Source: Lysinibacillus sp. JNUCC-52
GTDB lineage: Bacteria; Bacillota; Bacilli; Bacillales_A; Planococcaceae
Direction: 5' to 3'
Length of the DNA stretch: 64,000 nt
Assembly: GCF_015999545.1 (NCBI RefSeq)
Contig: NZ_CP065546.1
Span: forward strand, 3,504,001 to 3,568,000
Positions 1 to 8,370 of this stretch are shown in pieces. Position numbers and translations under genes: made by a program. The notes under the pieces were generated by a model that was given only the letters and a program-made list of their open reading frames with translations, did not search any database and was not told where the DNA came from. Within the stretch, counting starts at the first letter, position 1. Every line of letters starts with the position of its first letter.

Positions 1-916
1 GTAATAATTCATTAATTTGCGTTGTTTCCATAACGCGAATAATCGGTTGCATATAGTCAATCACTAGTTTATCACCATTTGCTGGGTCTTTAATGTAAGC
101 AGTTAATAAATGCTTCATATTGACTAAGCCAATAATATGGTCTTTATCACCGTCGATAATTGGATAACGAGTATATTGCTCGACACCCATTAAATCGAAT
201 ACTTCTTTAATCGTAAGCTCTTTCTCAATTCCGACGATTTCAGTACGTGGCACCATGATTTCTTTTGCAAGGCGATCTGAGAACTCAAAAATACTGTTTA
301 CATATTCATATTCTGCGTTATTAATTTCTCCACCTTTTAAACTATCCGACAAAATCATACGCAATTCTTCTTCAGTATGCGCAACTTCTGATTCTGACAT
401 CATTTTAAGACCAAATAGACCTGTTAAACCACGAGCAGAGCCATTTAATAATTTAATGATTGGATACGTAATGTTATGGAATAAAATTAATGGACCAGAC
501 AAGTTTAATGTAACAAATTCTGCTTTTTGGATGGCTAAAGTTTTTGGCGCCAATTCCCCGATAACTACATGCATAAACGTTACAATAGAGAATGCAAGTA
601 TAAATGAAAGGATAGATGTTATGCTACCGTTCAGATTTAGAAACTCGAACACTGGATGTAAAATGATTTCAAACGTTGGTTCACCTAGCCACCCAAGTCC
701 AAGTGCTGTAATTGTAATACCTAACTGACAAGCGGATAAGTACTCGTCTAAATCCGATACAACACGTTTTGCATTTTTCGCTTTTTTATGGCCTTCTGCG
801 ACTAATTGATCAATACGGGTAGTTCTCACTTTTACGATTGCAAATTCAGTTGCAACGAAAAATCCTGTCATTATGATTAGTAGGGCGAATGCCGCCAACC
901 TTATGGTTATTTCCAA
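1..916 (-). CDS. HlyC/CorC family protein (DUF21 + CBS domains), 3' part cut by window edge
   Basis: The frame read leftward from a TTG at 916 (GGAG five bases upstream) stays open to the window edge, so the C-terminus is missing. The N-terminus has a hydrophobic segment (LAAFALLIMTGFFVATEF) typical of the DUF21 membrane domain, with further membrane segments to about residue 150. A CBS-pair region follows, with RYPIIDGDKDHIIGLVNMKH visible near residues 240-265. Proteins of this layout (HlyC/CorC, MpfA type) are linked to magnesium export or resistance; the exact ion is inference. The CorC_HlyC C-terminal domain would lie outside the window. The initiation codon is a little uncertain because another in-frame TTG lies 15 bases upstream. 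Confidence 0.85.
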   Translation of the reverse strand, partial: MEITIRLAAFALLIIMTGFFVATEFAIVKVRTTRIDQLVAEGHKKAKNAKRVVSDLDEYLSACQLGITITALGLGWLGEPTFEIILHPVFEFLNLNGSITSILSFILAFSIVTFMHVVIGELAPKTLAIQKAEFVTLNLSGPLILFHNITYPIIKLLNGSARGLTGLFGLKMMSESEVAHTEEELRMILSDSLKGGEINNAEYEYVNSIFEFSDRLAKEIMVPRTEIVGIEKELTIKEVFDLMGVEQYTRYPIIDGDKDHIIGLVNMKHLLTAYIKDPANGDKLVIDYMQPIIRVMETTQINELL

Positions 917-1045
917 TATGTCTCCGTCCAAATAATTCCTTTGTCCCCGCCCGAATGAGGGAAGTAAACAAAGTGTACACCTCCTATGATTTAAAAAATT
1001 GTTGGATGTTTTAATCATAAGTTATTTATAACTAAAACACAAATA

Positions 1046-1258
1046 TTGACAACGACTTTTTTATACTATTTTATGAAGCCATTACTTTTAAAAAAAATGA
1101 ACATTATCTAGATGACAAATGATTGAAAATCAATATGCATTATGCTAACTTTATATGGAGCAAGGATAGTTTATTTAGAGAAAGAAGCATTTGCATCTCA
1201 TATAAAACGACACGTCAAAAATCTCAAGAGTGCTTTACTTGTGGATTTTTTTAAATGA
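1046..1258 (+). other. possible small transcription unit (promoter plus 38-codon ORF)
   Basis: This 425-base gap (917-1341) has no clear gene. It holds a TTGACA at 1046-1051 followed after 17 bases by TTTTAT at 1069-1074. Downstream is a 38-codon frame (ATG 1142 to TGA 1256-1258, starting MLTLYGARIVYLEKEAFASH) and then a strong hairpin terminator at 1278-1319. No ribosome site precedes the ATG, so the unit could equally be a small RNA, a gene remnant or chance. Confidence 0.2.
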
Positions 1259-1277
1259 ATTATTTTTAATATGCAAC

Positions 1278-1319
1278 AAAAAAAGAGGTTGTCTCCGTAT
1301 AGGAGATAACCTCTTTTTT
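1278..1319. terminator. bidirectional rho-independent terminator
   Basis: A stem pairs the 1278-1296 side (A-rich, then GAGGTTGTCTCC) with GGAGATAACCTC and a T run at 1302-1319. It ends the leftward gene at 1342-1752 and could also stop rightward transcription from about 1046. Confidence 0.8.
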
Positions 1320-1341
1320 GCGTTGATATGTATCGAAAAAA

Positions 1342-1752
1342 TTATTGTTGGAAACGTAATTTAAGACAAGCCTTTTCTACATCATGCACAGACTCTTTTA
1401 TAGGGATGGCGCCTGAAAAAGTTGAAATGATGATAGGTGCTTTATCTGTTAGCCCTTGTTGGGTAAGAATATAATGATTGCCATTGTAAATTAAATACAT
1501 TTGTTTATTGGCACGTTTTCCTATTCCAGTTGGAGATTCAAAAATAGCTTTTAATTGGCTACAATACTCACTGTAAAAATTACTGCTAAAGCCAGATAGT
1601 GCTTCAAATTTTTTACTATCGATAGTGCTAGCCTCATCGACTAATCCGAAAATTTTTGCGGAAAATTCAGAAAAAAGTTCTTTTACTTTTGCACGAATTA
1701 ATGCTTTCGAATTATAGTTGTTTAAGTCATCAGAAAGTGCGACTTTACTCAT
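1342..1752 (-). CDS. hypothetical protein, 136 aa
   Basis: Start chosen at the ATG at 1752 (MSKVALSDDL) because AGGAGG lies eight bases upstream; an in-frame ATG 27 bases further up has no such site. The product is soluble, with no signal peptide or membrane segment. A mostly helical N-terminal half (residues 1-60, KALIRAKVKELFSEFSAKIF) is followed by a more beta-like C-terminal half (MYLIYNGNHYILTQQG). I do not recognise the family. It is monocistronic, with its own terminator just downstream. Confidence 0.7.
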   Translation of the reverse strand: MSKVALSDDLNNYNSKALIRAKVKELFSEFSAKIFGLVDEASTIDSKKFEALSGFSSNFYSEYCSQLKAIFESPTGIGKRANKQMYLIYNGNHYILTQQGLTDKAPIIISTFSGAIPIKESVHDVEKACLKLRFQQ

Positions 1753-1923
1753 TGAAATAGCCTCCTGCATAAAAAACATTATAGAAATAAATTCTTTTAT
1801 TAAATGTATAAGAAAAATACAGGAATATCAATATAAATAAGCACTTTTCGTATAATAGCAGTGATTTTACTAGTAAATATTAGGTATTTTTAAGTGGATA
1901 AAAGCAAAAAAATATCGTTATTA

Positions 1924-2127
1924 TTAGTCATAAATATGGAAAAGCATAAGTTCGTGAATCATTTTTTTAACATCTTCTTCATTTGGAGGAATAGGTCCAA
2001 TCCATTGGATAACGCCGTCCTTTAAATATTCTGCAGCGTAACGTTCACGTTGATAGAAAAACGAAATGGCCCATCCAGGAAGCTGTGTATTTTCAAATAA
2101 AGGTTTAAAGCTAAAATGCTGAATCAT
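1924..2127 (-). CDS. yheE: YheE-like small protein (DUF5342 family)
   Basis: A 67-residue protein beginning MIQHFSFKPLFENTQLPGW and ending HELMLFHIYD. These features resemble what I recall of B. subtilis YheE (DUF5342), function unknown. The ATG at 2127 is preferred over an in-frame TTG six bases upstream because GGGG lies seven bases before it. It is divergent from yheB/yheA, which supports the name because yheE also lies near yheA and yheB in B. subtilis. No membrane segment or signal peptide is visible. Confidence 0.72.
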   Translation of the reverse strand: MIQHFSFKPLFENTQLPGWAISFFYQRERYAAEYLKDGVIQWIGPIPPNEEDVKKMIHELMLFHIYD

Positions 2128-2348
2128 ATACAAACCCCATTTCTAATGATATGTATTTAATATTATTCAAGGATAGCAGGCATTTTGCAACTAAACAATT
2201 TGTAATGTATTAAAGATAGGTACAATTATGCTTTATCGTAATTAAATGGAGGGTATTTCTTTCGTTGGATTTCATTGCTCTGCTATAATGAGTCCAATAG
2301 GCGACAAAATACGCCAAAAGTGAATATGATTGAAATGAGAGGATGCTA

Positions 2349-3491
2349 ATGGACAATTTTATAGTGACATTATTATTTATGGCAATCATCGGTGCTGCAA
2401 TCGGAGGTATAACAAATCACTTAGCAATTAAAATGCTATTTCGACCTCATGAAGCGATCTATATTAAAAATTGGCGTGTGCCATTTACACCTGGTCTTAT
2501 TCCAAAAAGACGTGATGAATTAGCGAAGCAGCTTGGATTGACTGTCGTCAATTATCTACTGACACCTGAGACCTTTAGGAAAAAGTTTTTCTCAAAAGAT
2601 ATTCAAGATAAAGTAGAACAATTTGTACAAACAAAAGTAGAAGAAACATTTTTTACGGAAGATAAAACGATTCAAGATTGGTTAACTTTAGCTGGTTTCT
2701 CCAATATGCCTGTCACGATTGAACAAAAGGTAGAGCAAATTGTAGCCGGACAATTTGAATCAGTTAAGAATACATTATCAACGAGAACAATTCGTACACT
2801 GTTATCGGAGGACATTCAACAGACGATTGATGCTAAAATTCCAGTAGCAGTGGGGCATATTTTGCAGAAAGGCGAAGATTATTTTTTATCGCCAGCTGGA
2901 GAAATGACGATAAAGGCAATGATTGATGACTTTTTATCGTCAAAAGGATCACTAGGCGGTATGCTTAATATGTTTTTAGGTGATTCTTCGTCACTTATGG
3001 GTAAAGTACAACGTGAGCTTGTGAAGTTTATACAGGCTCCTGGAACAACAGCGCTGCTAACGAACATTTTCACACAGGAGTGGGAAAAATTAAAGGATCG
3101 TCCAGCAATGGATTATTTAGAGGATATTGATTTTGAACCGATATTAGCAAATTTACAAAGCTATGTAAAAGATCAATTAGCAGTTGCAGAACGCTTACAG
3201 CATCCTATTTCATATTACTGGCCTAGCGGTAGTACTTGGATGAGGGAAACAATCGTGCCTCAAATGATTGAAAAGGCATTTACTAGAGCAGAAGATAAAT
3301 TAGAAGATGTGTTAAAACGCTTAAATTTACAAGAAGTCGTACGTGAACAAGTCGATTCGTTCCCAGTATCGAAACTTGAAGAGCTTGTCCTTGGCATTTC
3401 CAAGCGTGAATTTAAAATGATTACTGTACTTGGTGCCGTTCTTGGTGGTCTAATTGGTATTGTGCAAGGTTTAATCGTCTACTTTATTTAG
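2349..3491 (+). CDS. yheB: YheB family membrane protein (DUF445)
   Basis: A 380-residue DUF445 protein. An N-terminal hydrophobic segment (residues about 3-22) runs into the motif GGITNHLAIKMLF, and there is a C-terminal membrane anchor (ITVLGAVLGGLIGIVQGLIV, last 25 residues). Between them lies a long, charged, largely helical region. The LFRPHEAIYI...PFTPGLIPKRRDELA stretch is a family hallmark. Biochemical role unknown. I chose the ATG at 2349 because GAGAGG lies six bases upstream; an in-frame ATG at 2343 is too close to that site. A TATAAT at 2284-2289 may be its -10 box. yheA follows after 18 bases, so the two are probably co-transcribed. Confidence 0.88.
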   Translation: MDNFIVTLLFMAIIGAAIGGITNHLAIKMLFRPHEAIYIKNWRVPFTPGLIPKRRDELAKQLGLTVVNYLLTPETFRKKFFSKDIQDKVEQFVQTKVEETFFTEDKTIQDWLTLAGFSNMPVTIEQKVEQIVAGQFESVKNTLSTRTIRTLLSEDIQQTIDAKIPVAVGHILQKGEDYFLSPAGEMTIKAMIDDFLSSKGSLGGMLNMFLGDSSSLMGKVQRELVKFIQAPGTTALLTNIFTQEWEKLKDRPAMDYLEDIDFEPILANLQSYVKDQLAVAERLQHPISYYWPSGSTWMRETIVPQMIEKAFTRAEDKLEDVLKRLNLQEVVREQVDSFPVSKLEELVLGISKREFKMITVLGAVLGGLIGIVQGLIVYFI

Positions 3492-3509
3492 AAAGGGGAA
3501 AAAGAAATA

Positions 3510-3854
3510 ATGGTTAATATTTATAATGAGATTAATGCTTTGGAGGCAACTTTCCGCAAAACGGAGGAATTTAAAGCATTAGAAGAGGCAGTAGCAGTCG
3601 TAAAGGCGGATGAGGATGCAATTAAGCTATTCCAAAACTTCCGTAAGATTCAAATAGATTTACAGCAAAAGCAAATGGCTGGGGAAGATTTACAGGAAGA
3701 TGAACTACTGTATGCTCAAAAAACAGCTCAGCTTGCGCAACAAAATGAGAAAATTGTAGCAATGCTTGAAGCAGAGATGAAGCTAAGTGGTGTTATCGAA
3801 GAAGTAAATCGTATTTTAGTAAAACCAATCCAATCATTGTACGAGGGTATGTAA
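3510..3854 (+). CDS. yheA: YheA, YlbF/YmcA family protein
   Basis: A 114-residue all-helical protein of the YlbF/YmcA (UPF0342) family: MVNIYNEINALEATFRKTEE..., with heptad-like FQNFRKIQIDLQQKQMAGED in the middle. Family members include YlbF, YmcA and YaaT, which affect RNase Y activity, competence and sporulation in B. subtilis. Whether YheA itself does so is not known to me. AAAGGGG lies upstream. It is the second gene of the yheB-yheA unit and is followed by a strong terminator at 3939-3970. Confidence 0.9.
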   Translation: MVNIYNEINALEATFRKTEEFKALEEAVAVVKADEDAIKLFQNFRKIQIDLQQKQMAGEDLQEDELLYAQKTAQLAQQNEKIVAMLEAEMKLSGVIEEVNRILVKPIQSLYEGM

Positions 3855-3938
3855 GTAAGCATGTCTATCAGCAACATACCGTTAATGATGTTGAGGAATA
3901 AATAATCGTATATTTGCACATATAACAAAGTAAGAAGG

Positions 3939-3970
3939 AAAACGTGTCTCGGCTATTCGAGACACGTTTT
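3939..3970 (+). terminator. rho-independent terminator after yheA
   Basis: A perfect 13-bp stem (AAAACGTGTCTCG with CGAGACACGTTTT) around a six-base loop, ending in a T run. The next gene's ribosome site begins eight bases further on. Confidence 0.85.
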
Positions 3971-3989
3971 CACTTATGGAGGGAATTGT

Positions 3990-4652
3990 ATGCATGTTTT
4001 AATTGAATGGACTTATAAAACACCAAAGGGTGCTGGAACGATTTTACGGTCAGAAGAAATGCCTGGAGCTCAAGCGTTATTATTGGCGGAAGATATGGAA
4101 CGTACAGGACGTGTTAAATCCTTACAATTTATCGATCGACAAGATACGAACTGGTCTATTAAGGAGCTAAAAGCATATCTAAAAGAAGTTGATACGGAAC
4201 CCCATAATATTACTGTCTATTTTGATGGAGGCTTTGATCGTACAACTAAACAATCAGGGCTTGGGTGTGCCATTTATTATGAGCAAAATGGTAAACCTTA
4301 TAGGCTAAGAAAAAATGCCTTTTCCGCGGAGCTTAAATCTAACAATGAGGCTGAATATGCAGCGCTTTATTTAGGGCTAGTGGAGCTTGAATTATTAAAT
4401 GCTCATCATTTACCGATTAGCATTATAGGGGATTCACAAGTCGTTATTAATCAGCTAAACGGAGAATGGGCCGCATTGGAAAAGGATTTAGCAGGTTGGG
4501 CAGACAAAATTGACGCAAAATTAAGTGAGCTAAGCCTTCGACCAGACTATAAACTGATTTCAAGGAAAGAGAATGCCGAAGCAGATAGACTTGCAACACA
4601 AGCATTAAACGGAATTGATATTACAGGGTTGAGTGAAAGGTTAAAGGAATAA
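3990..4652 (+). CDS. RNase HI-like (reverse-transcriptase-type RNase H fold) protein
   Basis: A 220-residue protein. Residues 1-65 form an N-terminal region (MHVLIEWTYKTPKGAGTILR) and residues about 72-212 an RNase H fold. Acidic catalytic candidates are present in order: FDGG (D near 79), NNEAEYAAL (E near 119), IGDSQVV (D near 148) and a late ENAEADRLATQA (D near 201). The standard D-E-D-D set therefore looks complete, and RNA/DNA hybrid hydrolysis is plausible. The N-terminal part is not the usual hybrid-binding domain. GGAGGG is six bases upstream of ATG. Such proteins are often labelled reverse-transcriptase-like only because of the shared fold; there is no polymerase domain. Confidence 0.85.
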   Translation: MHVLIEWTYKTPKGAGTILRSEEMPGAQALLLAEDMERTGRVKSLQFIDRQDTNWSIKELKAYLKEVDTEPHNITVYFDGGFDRTTKQSGLGCAIYYEQNGKPYRLRKNAFSAELKSNNEAEYAALYLGLVELELLNAHHLPISIIGDSQVVINQLNGEWAALEKDLAGWADKIDAKLSELSLRPDYKLISRKENAEADRLATQALNGIDITGLSERLKE

Positions 4653-4658
4653 CAGTGA

Positions 4659-4695
4659 GGGAGGCGCCGAATACTACTGACGCCTCCCTTTTGTT
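4659..4695 (+). terminator. rho-independent terminator
   Basis: GGGAGGCG at 4659-4666 pairs with CGCCTCCC at 4681-4688, followed by TTTTGTT. It lies between two convergent genes and may serve both. Confidence 0.8.
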
Positions 4696-4706
4696 AAAAA
4701 CTTGTC

Positions 4707-5087
4707 CTATGGAAAAAACAGTTTATTGGCCGTATATTTTGGATATTTTTTGGCGAACTGCTGGAAGTTTATCTTGAAATGAGTAGTATTCATGAAGTTT
4801 CGTGCTAATCGTAATTCGTCAGAGTATAAAAGGATATGGTGGAAATGCTGTTGAATAAAGTTCCTTGCATGTTTATAATGCTCGTTGATAGAGATAGCCC
4901 CGTACATTTCTTGATGATTCATAATATAAATAAAATCACAAAGAACTTTTTGTTCGCGATATTTAAAAAATATGGTGAAATACATTGTCTTTTCGTCACA
5001 CCGTTGTAAATCAAAATGATGGAAGGCAACTTCTATTTGCTGAATAAAGCTAGAAACAGAAGAACCGTTTTCTATTAATACACCCAC
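4707..5087 (-). CDS. hypothetical protein, about 126-130 aa
   Basis: An unrecognised soluble protein rich in aromatic residues, His and Phe (NHQEMYGAISINEHYKHARN; C-terminus FAKKYPKYTANKLFFP). No cysteine pair, signal peptide or membrane segment stands out. The start is uncertain. AAGGTGG lies eight bases before a GTG at 5087, which I prefer; an in-frame GTG at 5099 would sit inside that ribosome site. It lies convergent to the RNase H-like gene and divergent from hemZ, whose upstream region it shares. Confidence 0.6.
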   Translation of the reverse strand: MGVLIENGSSVSSFIQQIEVAFHHFDLQRCDEKTMYFTIFFKYREQKVLCDFIYIMNHQEMYGAISINEHYKHARNFIQQHFHHILLYSDELRLARNFMNTTHFKINFQQFAKKYPKYTANKLFFP

Positions 5088-5276
5088 TATCAACACCACC
5101 TTTCCTAAAAATTATAGGTAATAATAAATAAATTGTCTATAATTAGTCTAAATATTCTGTTAATTATAACTTGAAAATAGTAGCTTTGCTTATACTGATA
5201 AAAATTTGTTAAACTATTGAGGCAATCATTAATTTAGTAATGTACATTGGAATATTGAAAGAAGAGAGCGAAAACA

Positions 5277-6782
5277 ATGAAAATTATTCAAATAGATCGA
5301 AAGTATCCTGAGGATTGGATTCGCGTATTAAATCATATTGCGAATTTGTTTTTTGAGGATTCAAAGTTAAGTACGACTGCGCAGGAAGCCGATATGTCCG
5401 TTGCTTTCAGCTACCGAGTTGATGAACATTTTTCTATCTATACTAGCGCGGTGCTTGAGGTAGATGGTAAACGTTACACGAATGATTACCATATTGATTA
5501 TGCGATGGAAGCGGTTGGTCGTGAGCAAAATATTCGACTGAAACGTGCACTATCACATGTGTTTTTAAATGTGCTAGAACAGCATACGGGTATGCATCAG
5601 CAATGGGGGATTTTAACAGGTGTGCGCCCGACAAAGCTTTACCATAAATTCCGCCAGGCAGGTATGGATGATAGAGAAATTGAGGAGGTACTCGTACGTG
5701 ACTTCCGTTTGTCAGAGGAAAAAGTAGCACTGTTGAAAGACATTGTTGCCCGTCAGCTAGTCACTATTCCAGACTTAGACAATATCGAGAAGGAGATTAG
5801 TGTTTATATTGGCATTCCGTTTTGTCCAACAAAATGTGCATATTGTACTTTCCCTGCGTATGCGATTGGAAGTAACCGTAAACAAGGTCGTGTAGAGACA
5901 TTTTTAGATGGCTTGCACATTGAATTGCGTGAGATGGGTAAGTGGCTAACTGAGAACAATATGAAAATTACTTCAATTTATTGGGGTGGGGGTACACCAA
6001 CTTCAATTGAAGCACATGAAATGGATGCACTGTATCAAACAATGTATGACGCTTTCCCGAATCCTGAAACGATTCGTGAGGTAACGGTTGAAGCAGGTCG
6101 TCCAGATACGATTACACCAGAGAAATTAGCTGTACTGAAAAAATGGGGCATTGATCGTATTAGTGTAAATCCGCAGTCTTATACAGATGAAACATTAAAA
6201 GCAATCGGTCGCCATCATACGGTGCAAGAAACAATTGATAAGTTTTGGCTAGCACGCGAATCTGGGATGAATAACATCAATATGGATTTAATTATTGGCT
6301 TGCCGAATGAAGGGACGGAAGAGTTCCAACATTCGTTAGAGGAATCTGCAAAAATGCAGCCAGAGTCTTTAACTGTTCACACATTATCCTTTAAACGCGC
6401 CTCTGAAATGACGCGTAATAAAGATAAATACAAGGTGGCAGATCGTGATACGGTTGCTCAAATGATGCAGATGGCACAAGTATGGACGAAGGAAAATGAT
6501 TATGTTCCTTACTATCTATACCGTCAAAAAAATATTTTAGGCAATTTAGAAAATGTAGGCTACAGTAAAGCGGGAGAAGAAAGCATTTATAATATTGTGA
6601 TCATGGAGGAAGTGCAGACGATTTTAGGTATTGGTTGTGGAGCATCTTCAAAATTTGTTCATCCTGAGACAGGGAAGATTACACAATTCCATAATCCAAA
6701 AGATCCTGCCGCTTACATCATGACGTTTGAAGACGCAATTGGCAAAAAAATTGAGCTATTAAATGAATTATATAATGTTTAA
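5277..6782 (+). CDS. hemZ: oxygen-independent coproporphyrinogen III oxidase-like radical SAM enzyme HemZ
   Basis: A 501-residue radical SAM protein. The iron-sulfur motif CPTKCAYC has Cys at 183, 187 and 190, followed by the GGGTPTS motif near 238-244 and HemN-like blocks (ISVNPQSYTDETL, MDLIIGLPNEG). The first 165 residues are the N-terminal extension seen in B. subtilis HemZ, whose length is similar as I recall. The annotated role is anaerobic coproporphyrinogen oxidation, but some HemN-like proteins act elsewhere, so the reaction is family inference. In Gram-positive bacteria using the coproporphyrin route (hemY/hemH in this window) its need is unclear. AGAGAG-type ribosome site seven bases upstream. 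Monocistronic, with a terminator just after. Confidence 0.9.
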   Translation: MKIIQIDRKYPEDWIRVLNHIANLFFEDSKLSTTAQEADMSVAFSYRVDEHFSIYTSAVLEVDGKRYTNDYHIDYAMEAVGREQNIRLKRALSHVFLNVLEQHTGMHQQWGILTGVRPTKLYHKFRQAGMDDREIEEVLVRDFRLSEEKVALLKDIVARQLVTIPDLDNIEKEISVYIGIPFCPTKCAYCTFPAYAIGSNRKQGRVETFLDGLHIELREMGKWLTENNMKITSIYWGGGTPTSIEAHEMDALYQTMYDAFPNPETIREVTVEAGRPDTITPEKLAVLKKWGIDRISVNPQSYTDETLKAIGRHHTVQETIDKFWLARESGMNNINMDLIIGLPNEGTEEFQHSLEESAKMQPESLTVHTLSFKRASEMTRNKDKYKVADRDTVAQMMQMAQVWTKENDYVPYYLYRQKNILGNLENVGYSKAGEESIYNIVIMEEVQTILGIGCGASSKFVHPETGKITQFHNPKDPAAYIMTFEDAIGKKIELLNELYNV

Positions 6783-6795
6783 AGGGCAAAAGAGT

Positions 6796-6835
6796 AAAGT
6801 GTTAGATTGACTGCAATCAATCTAACACTTTTTTT
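6796..6835 (+). terminator. rho-independent terminator after hemZ
   Basis: A perfect 15-bp stem (AAAGTGTTAGATTGA at 6796-6810 with its complement at 6817-6831) followed by a T run. Confidence 0.88.
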
Positions 6836-6903
6836 GTGTGCGTATTCTGAAGAACTTAGCCATTCTTTCTTTGGCAATAGATAATATTTAGCAGAGAGCA
6901 ATA

Positions 6904-7032
6904 GTTGATGGTAGCGGAGGCGGCGACTCCTGCGGGAACGCACGCAAAGTAAGACGCAACAAACCTCGCGTTAGCGAGGGTTGCGGCTTACGGTGTGCCC
7001 GCGGAAAGCGCCCGCCGTAGCGGACATCAACC
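6904..7032. repeat. family B intergenic hairpin repeat, copy 1
   Basis: A GC-rich element in an AT-rich gap of about 310 bases (6783-7091). Outer arms GTTGATG/CATCAAC enclose GACTCCTGCGGGAACGCACG, an inner stem (CCTCGCGTTAGCGAGG) and GTGCCCGCGGAAAGCG. The same cores recur at 12398, 13523, 18029 and 48885. It has no coding potential that I can see. Confidence 0.85.
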
Positions 7033-7091
7033 ATAGCAAAAATTACGAATGACTTTTCTTTATAAGTTATATGTCCCAGACTGGTTATGAT

Positions 7092-8165
7092 TTACCGTAA
7101 AGTGCAGGCCATTTTTAAGATGACAGCATCCTCAAAATATTGCGGATCGTAGCCTGTTAGCTCTCGAATTTTATTTAAACGATAGGTAAGAGTATGACGG
7201 TGAATATTAAGCTGTTGTGCACAAAGTTTCAGCTGTAAATTACAATCAAAAAAAGTTTGTAATGTTTCAAGTTGTTTAGCATTCATATTTTTTAGTACAC
7301 GATTTTGGAATGCTTGTACTTCTTCAGAGTCTCTCTTTTTAAAAAGAGAAAATAACTCGACATCTTCAAAAAACGTAATTTCTTTATTCATAAAGGCAAA
7401 TTCAAGTGCTGTTTTTGCGCCGTTATAGCAATTTGGAAGTTGCGATAAATTTGGTACTGTTGGTCCAACACCAATCTGTAATGACGGTAGTTTATGCTTT
7501 TTTTTACGTAAAGCTTTCATCATTTGTTGTTTTTTCTGCTCATCATAGTTTGTTAGTAGTATATAGTATTCATGAAGCTGGCTATGACCTGAAAGAACAG
7601 GCTGCTTATAAAATAAATCCTCAAAAAACAGAGGAAGGCTATTTTCTGCAGACGAAGGTGCATCTAAGCTAAGTAATACAATTTGAAAAGGTGCTTCAAG
7701 AGAGAATGGAAGTTTTTGAATGCGTTCTTGTAAGGCGGCGTCTATCTTACTGCCGTGCACTAACGCTTCAAATATGTAATCGTTGTTTTTCCGTTGCCAC
7801 TCACTTTTTGATTCCACAATCGCTTGATGTGTCATGATTTCAGTTGTTAGTTGAACAAGATTGGCAATTTCTAAAATTTCCTCAGAATCACCTGTAATAC
7901 CGATTACTCCAAGGACTTCATCTTGATACATAATCGGCATATTGATGCCAGGTTTTGTATTGGGATAGGCATCGATGTTTTCCTTATTAATGATGAGTGT
8001 CTCTTTTGATTTTGCCACATAAAGTGCGCCTTCGTGTATATTTTCCACCCTCATTTTATCGCCAGAAGCTAAAATAACTCCAGTTGGACTAATAACATTA
8101 ATGTTGCGACGTAATCGTAACATTGTTTGATGCACGATTTCTTCTGCTAATTTTTTTGTTAACAT
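7092..8165 (-). CDS. CdaR-family sugar-diacid/glycerate transcriptional regulator
   Basis: A 357-residue regulator. Residues 1-130 match the sugar-diacid recognition domain (KLAEEIVHQTMLRLRRNINV, then ISPTGVILASGD and GINMPIMYQDEVLGVIGITG). A GGDEF-like middle part follows, and the C-terminus is a PucR-type helix-turn-helix (LCAQQLNIHRHTLTYRLNKI, about 315-335). Relatives such as CdaR control D-glucarate/glycerate genes. It is divergent from glycerate kinase and a GntP permease, so local activation of that operon in response to glycerate is the natural inference. GAGGTG precedes the ATG at 8165. Confidence 0.88.
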   Translation of the reverse strand: MLTKKLAEEIVHQTMLRLRRNINVISPTGVILASGDKMRVENIHEGALYVAKSKETLIINKENIDAYPNTKPGINMPIMYQDEVLGVIGITGDSEEILEIANLVQLTTEIMTHQAIVESKSEWQRKNNDYIFEALVHGSKIDAALQERIQKLPFSLEAPFQIVLLSLDAPSSAENSLPLFFEDLFYKQPVLSGHSQLHEYYILLTNYDEQKKQQMMKALRKKKHKLPSLQIGVGPTVPNLSQLPNCYNGAKTALEFAFMNKEITFFEDVELFSLFKKRDSEEVQAFQNRVLKNMNAKQLETLQTFFDCNLQLKLCAQQLNIHRHTLTYRLNKIRELTGYDPQYFEDAVILKMACTLR

Positions 8166-8260
8166 GCTTATACACCTCGCATAAATAAACCTCTGTTATA
8201 TTACAGTTAATTTGTACATTCATTATAATGTTTTCTGAATTTATTGTCATTATAATAATT

Positions 8261-8274
8261 TGTAAGCGCTTAAC
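8261..8274 (+). promoter_or_regulatory. candidate catabolite-responsive element (cre)
   Basis: TGTAAGCGCTTAAC sits in the divergent gap between the CdaR-type regulator and glycerate kinase. Against the CcpA consensus TGWAANCGNTNWCA it differs only at the last two bases. TTGACT at 8276-8281, just right of it, could be a -35 box, so CcpA binding there would repress carbon-source genes. Binding is inferred. Confidence 0.4.
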
Positions 8275-8370
8275 TTTGACTAGAAGAAATTTCTTGTATG
8301 CGATAAAACTATATCGTCTGACAGCTGAGCACCAATTTAAATATGAATGGATGTAAAGTGGGGGTATCAA

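Noticed and set aside
255..728. 157-codon plus-strand ORF near the left edge
   Set aside because: Antisense to the well-supported CBS-domain protein gene; composition is that of a reverse shadow.
3990..4652. Reading the RNase H-like protein as a reverse transcriptase
   Set aside because: Only the RNase H fold is present; no polymerase motifs (for example YxDD) are seen.
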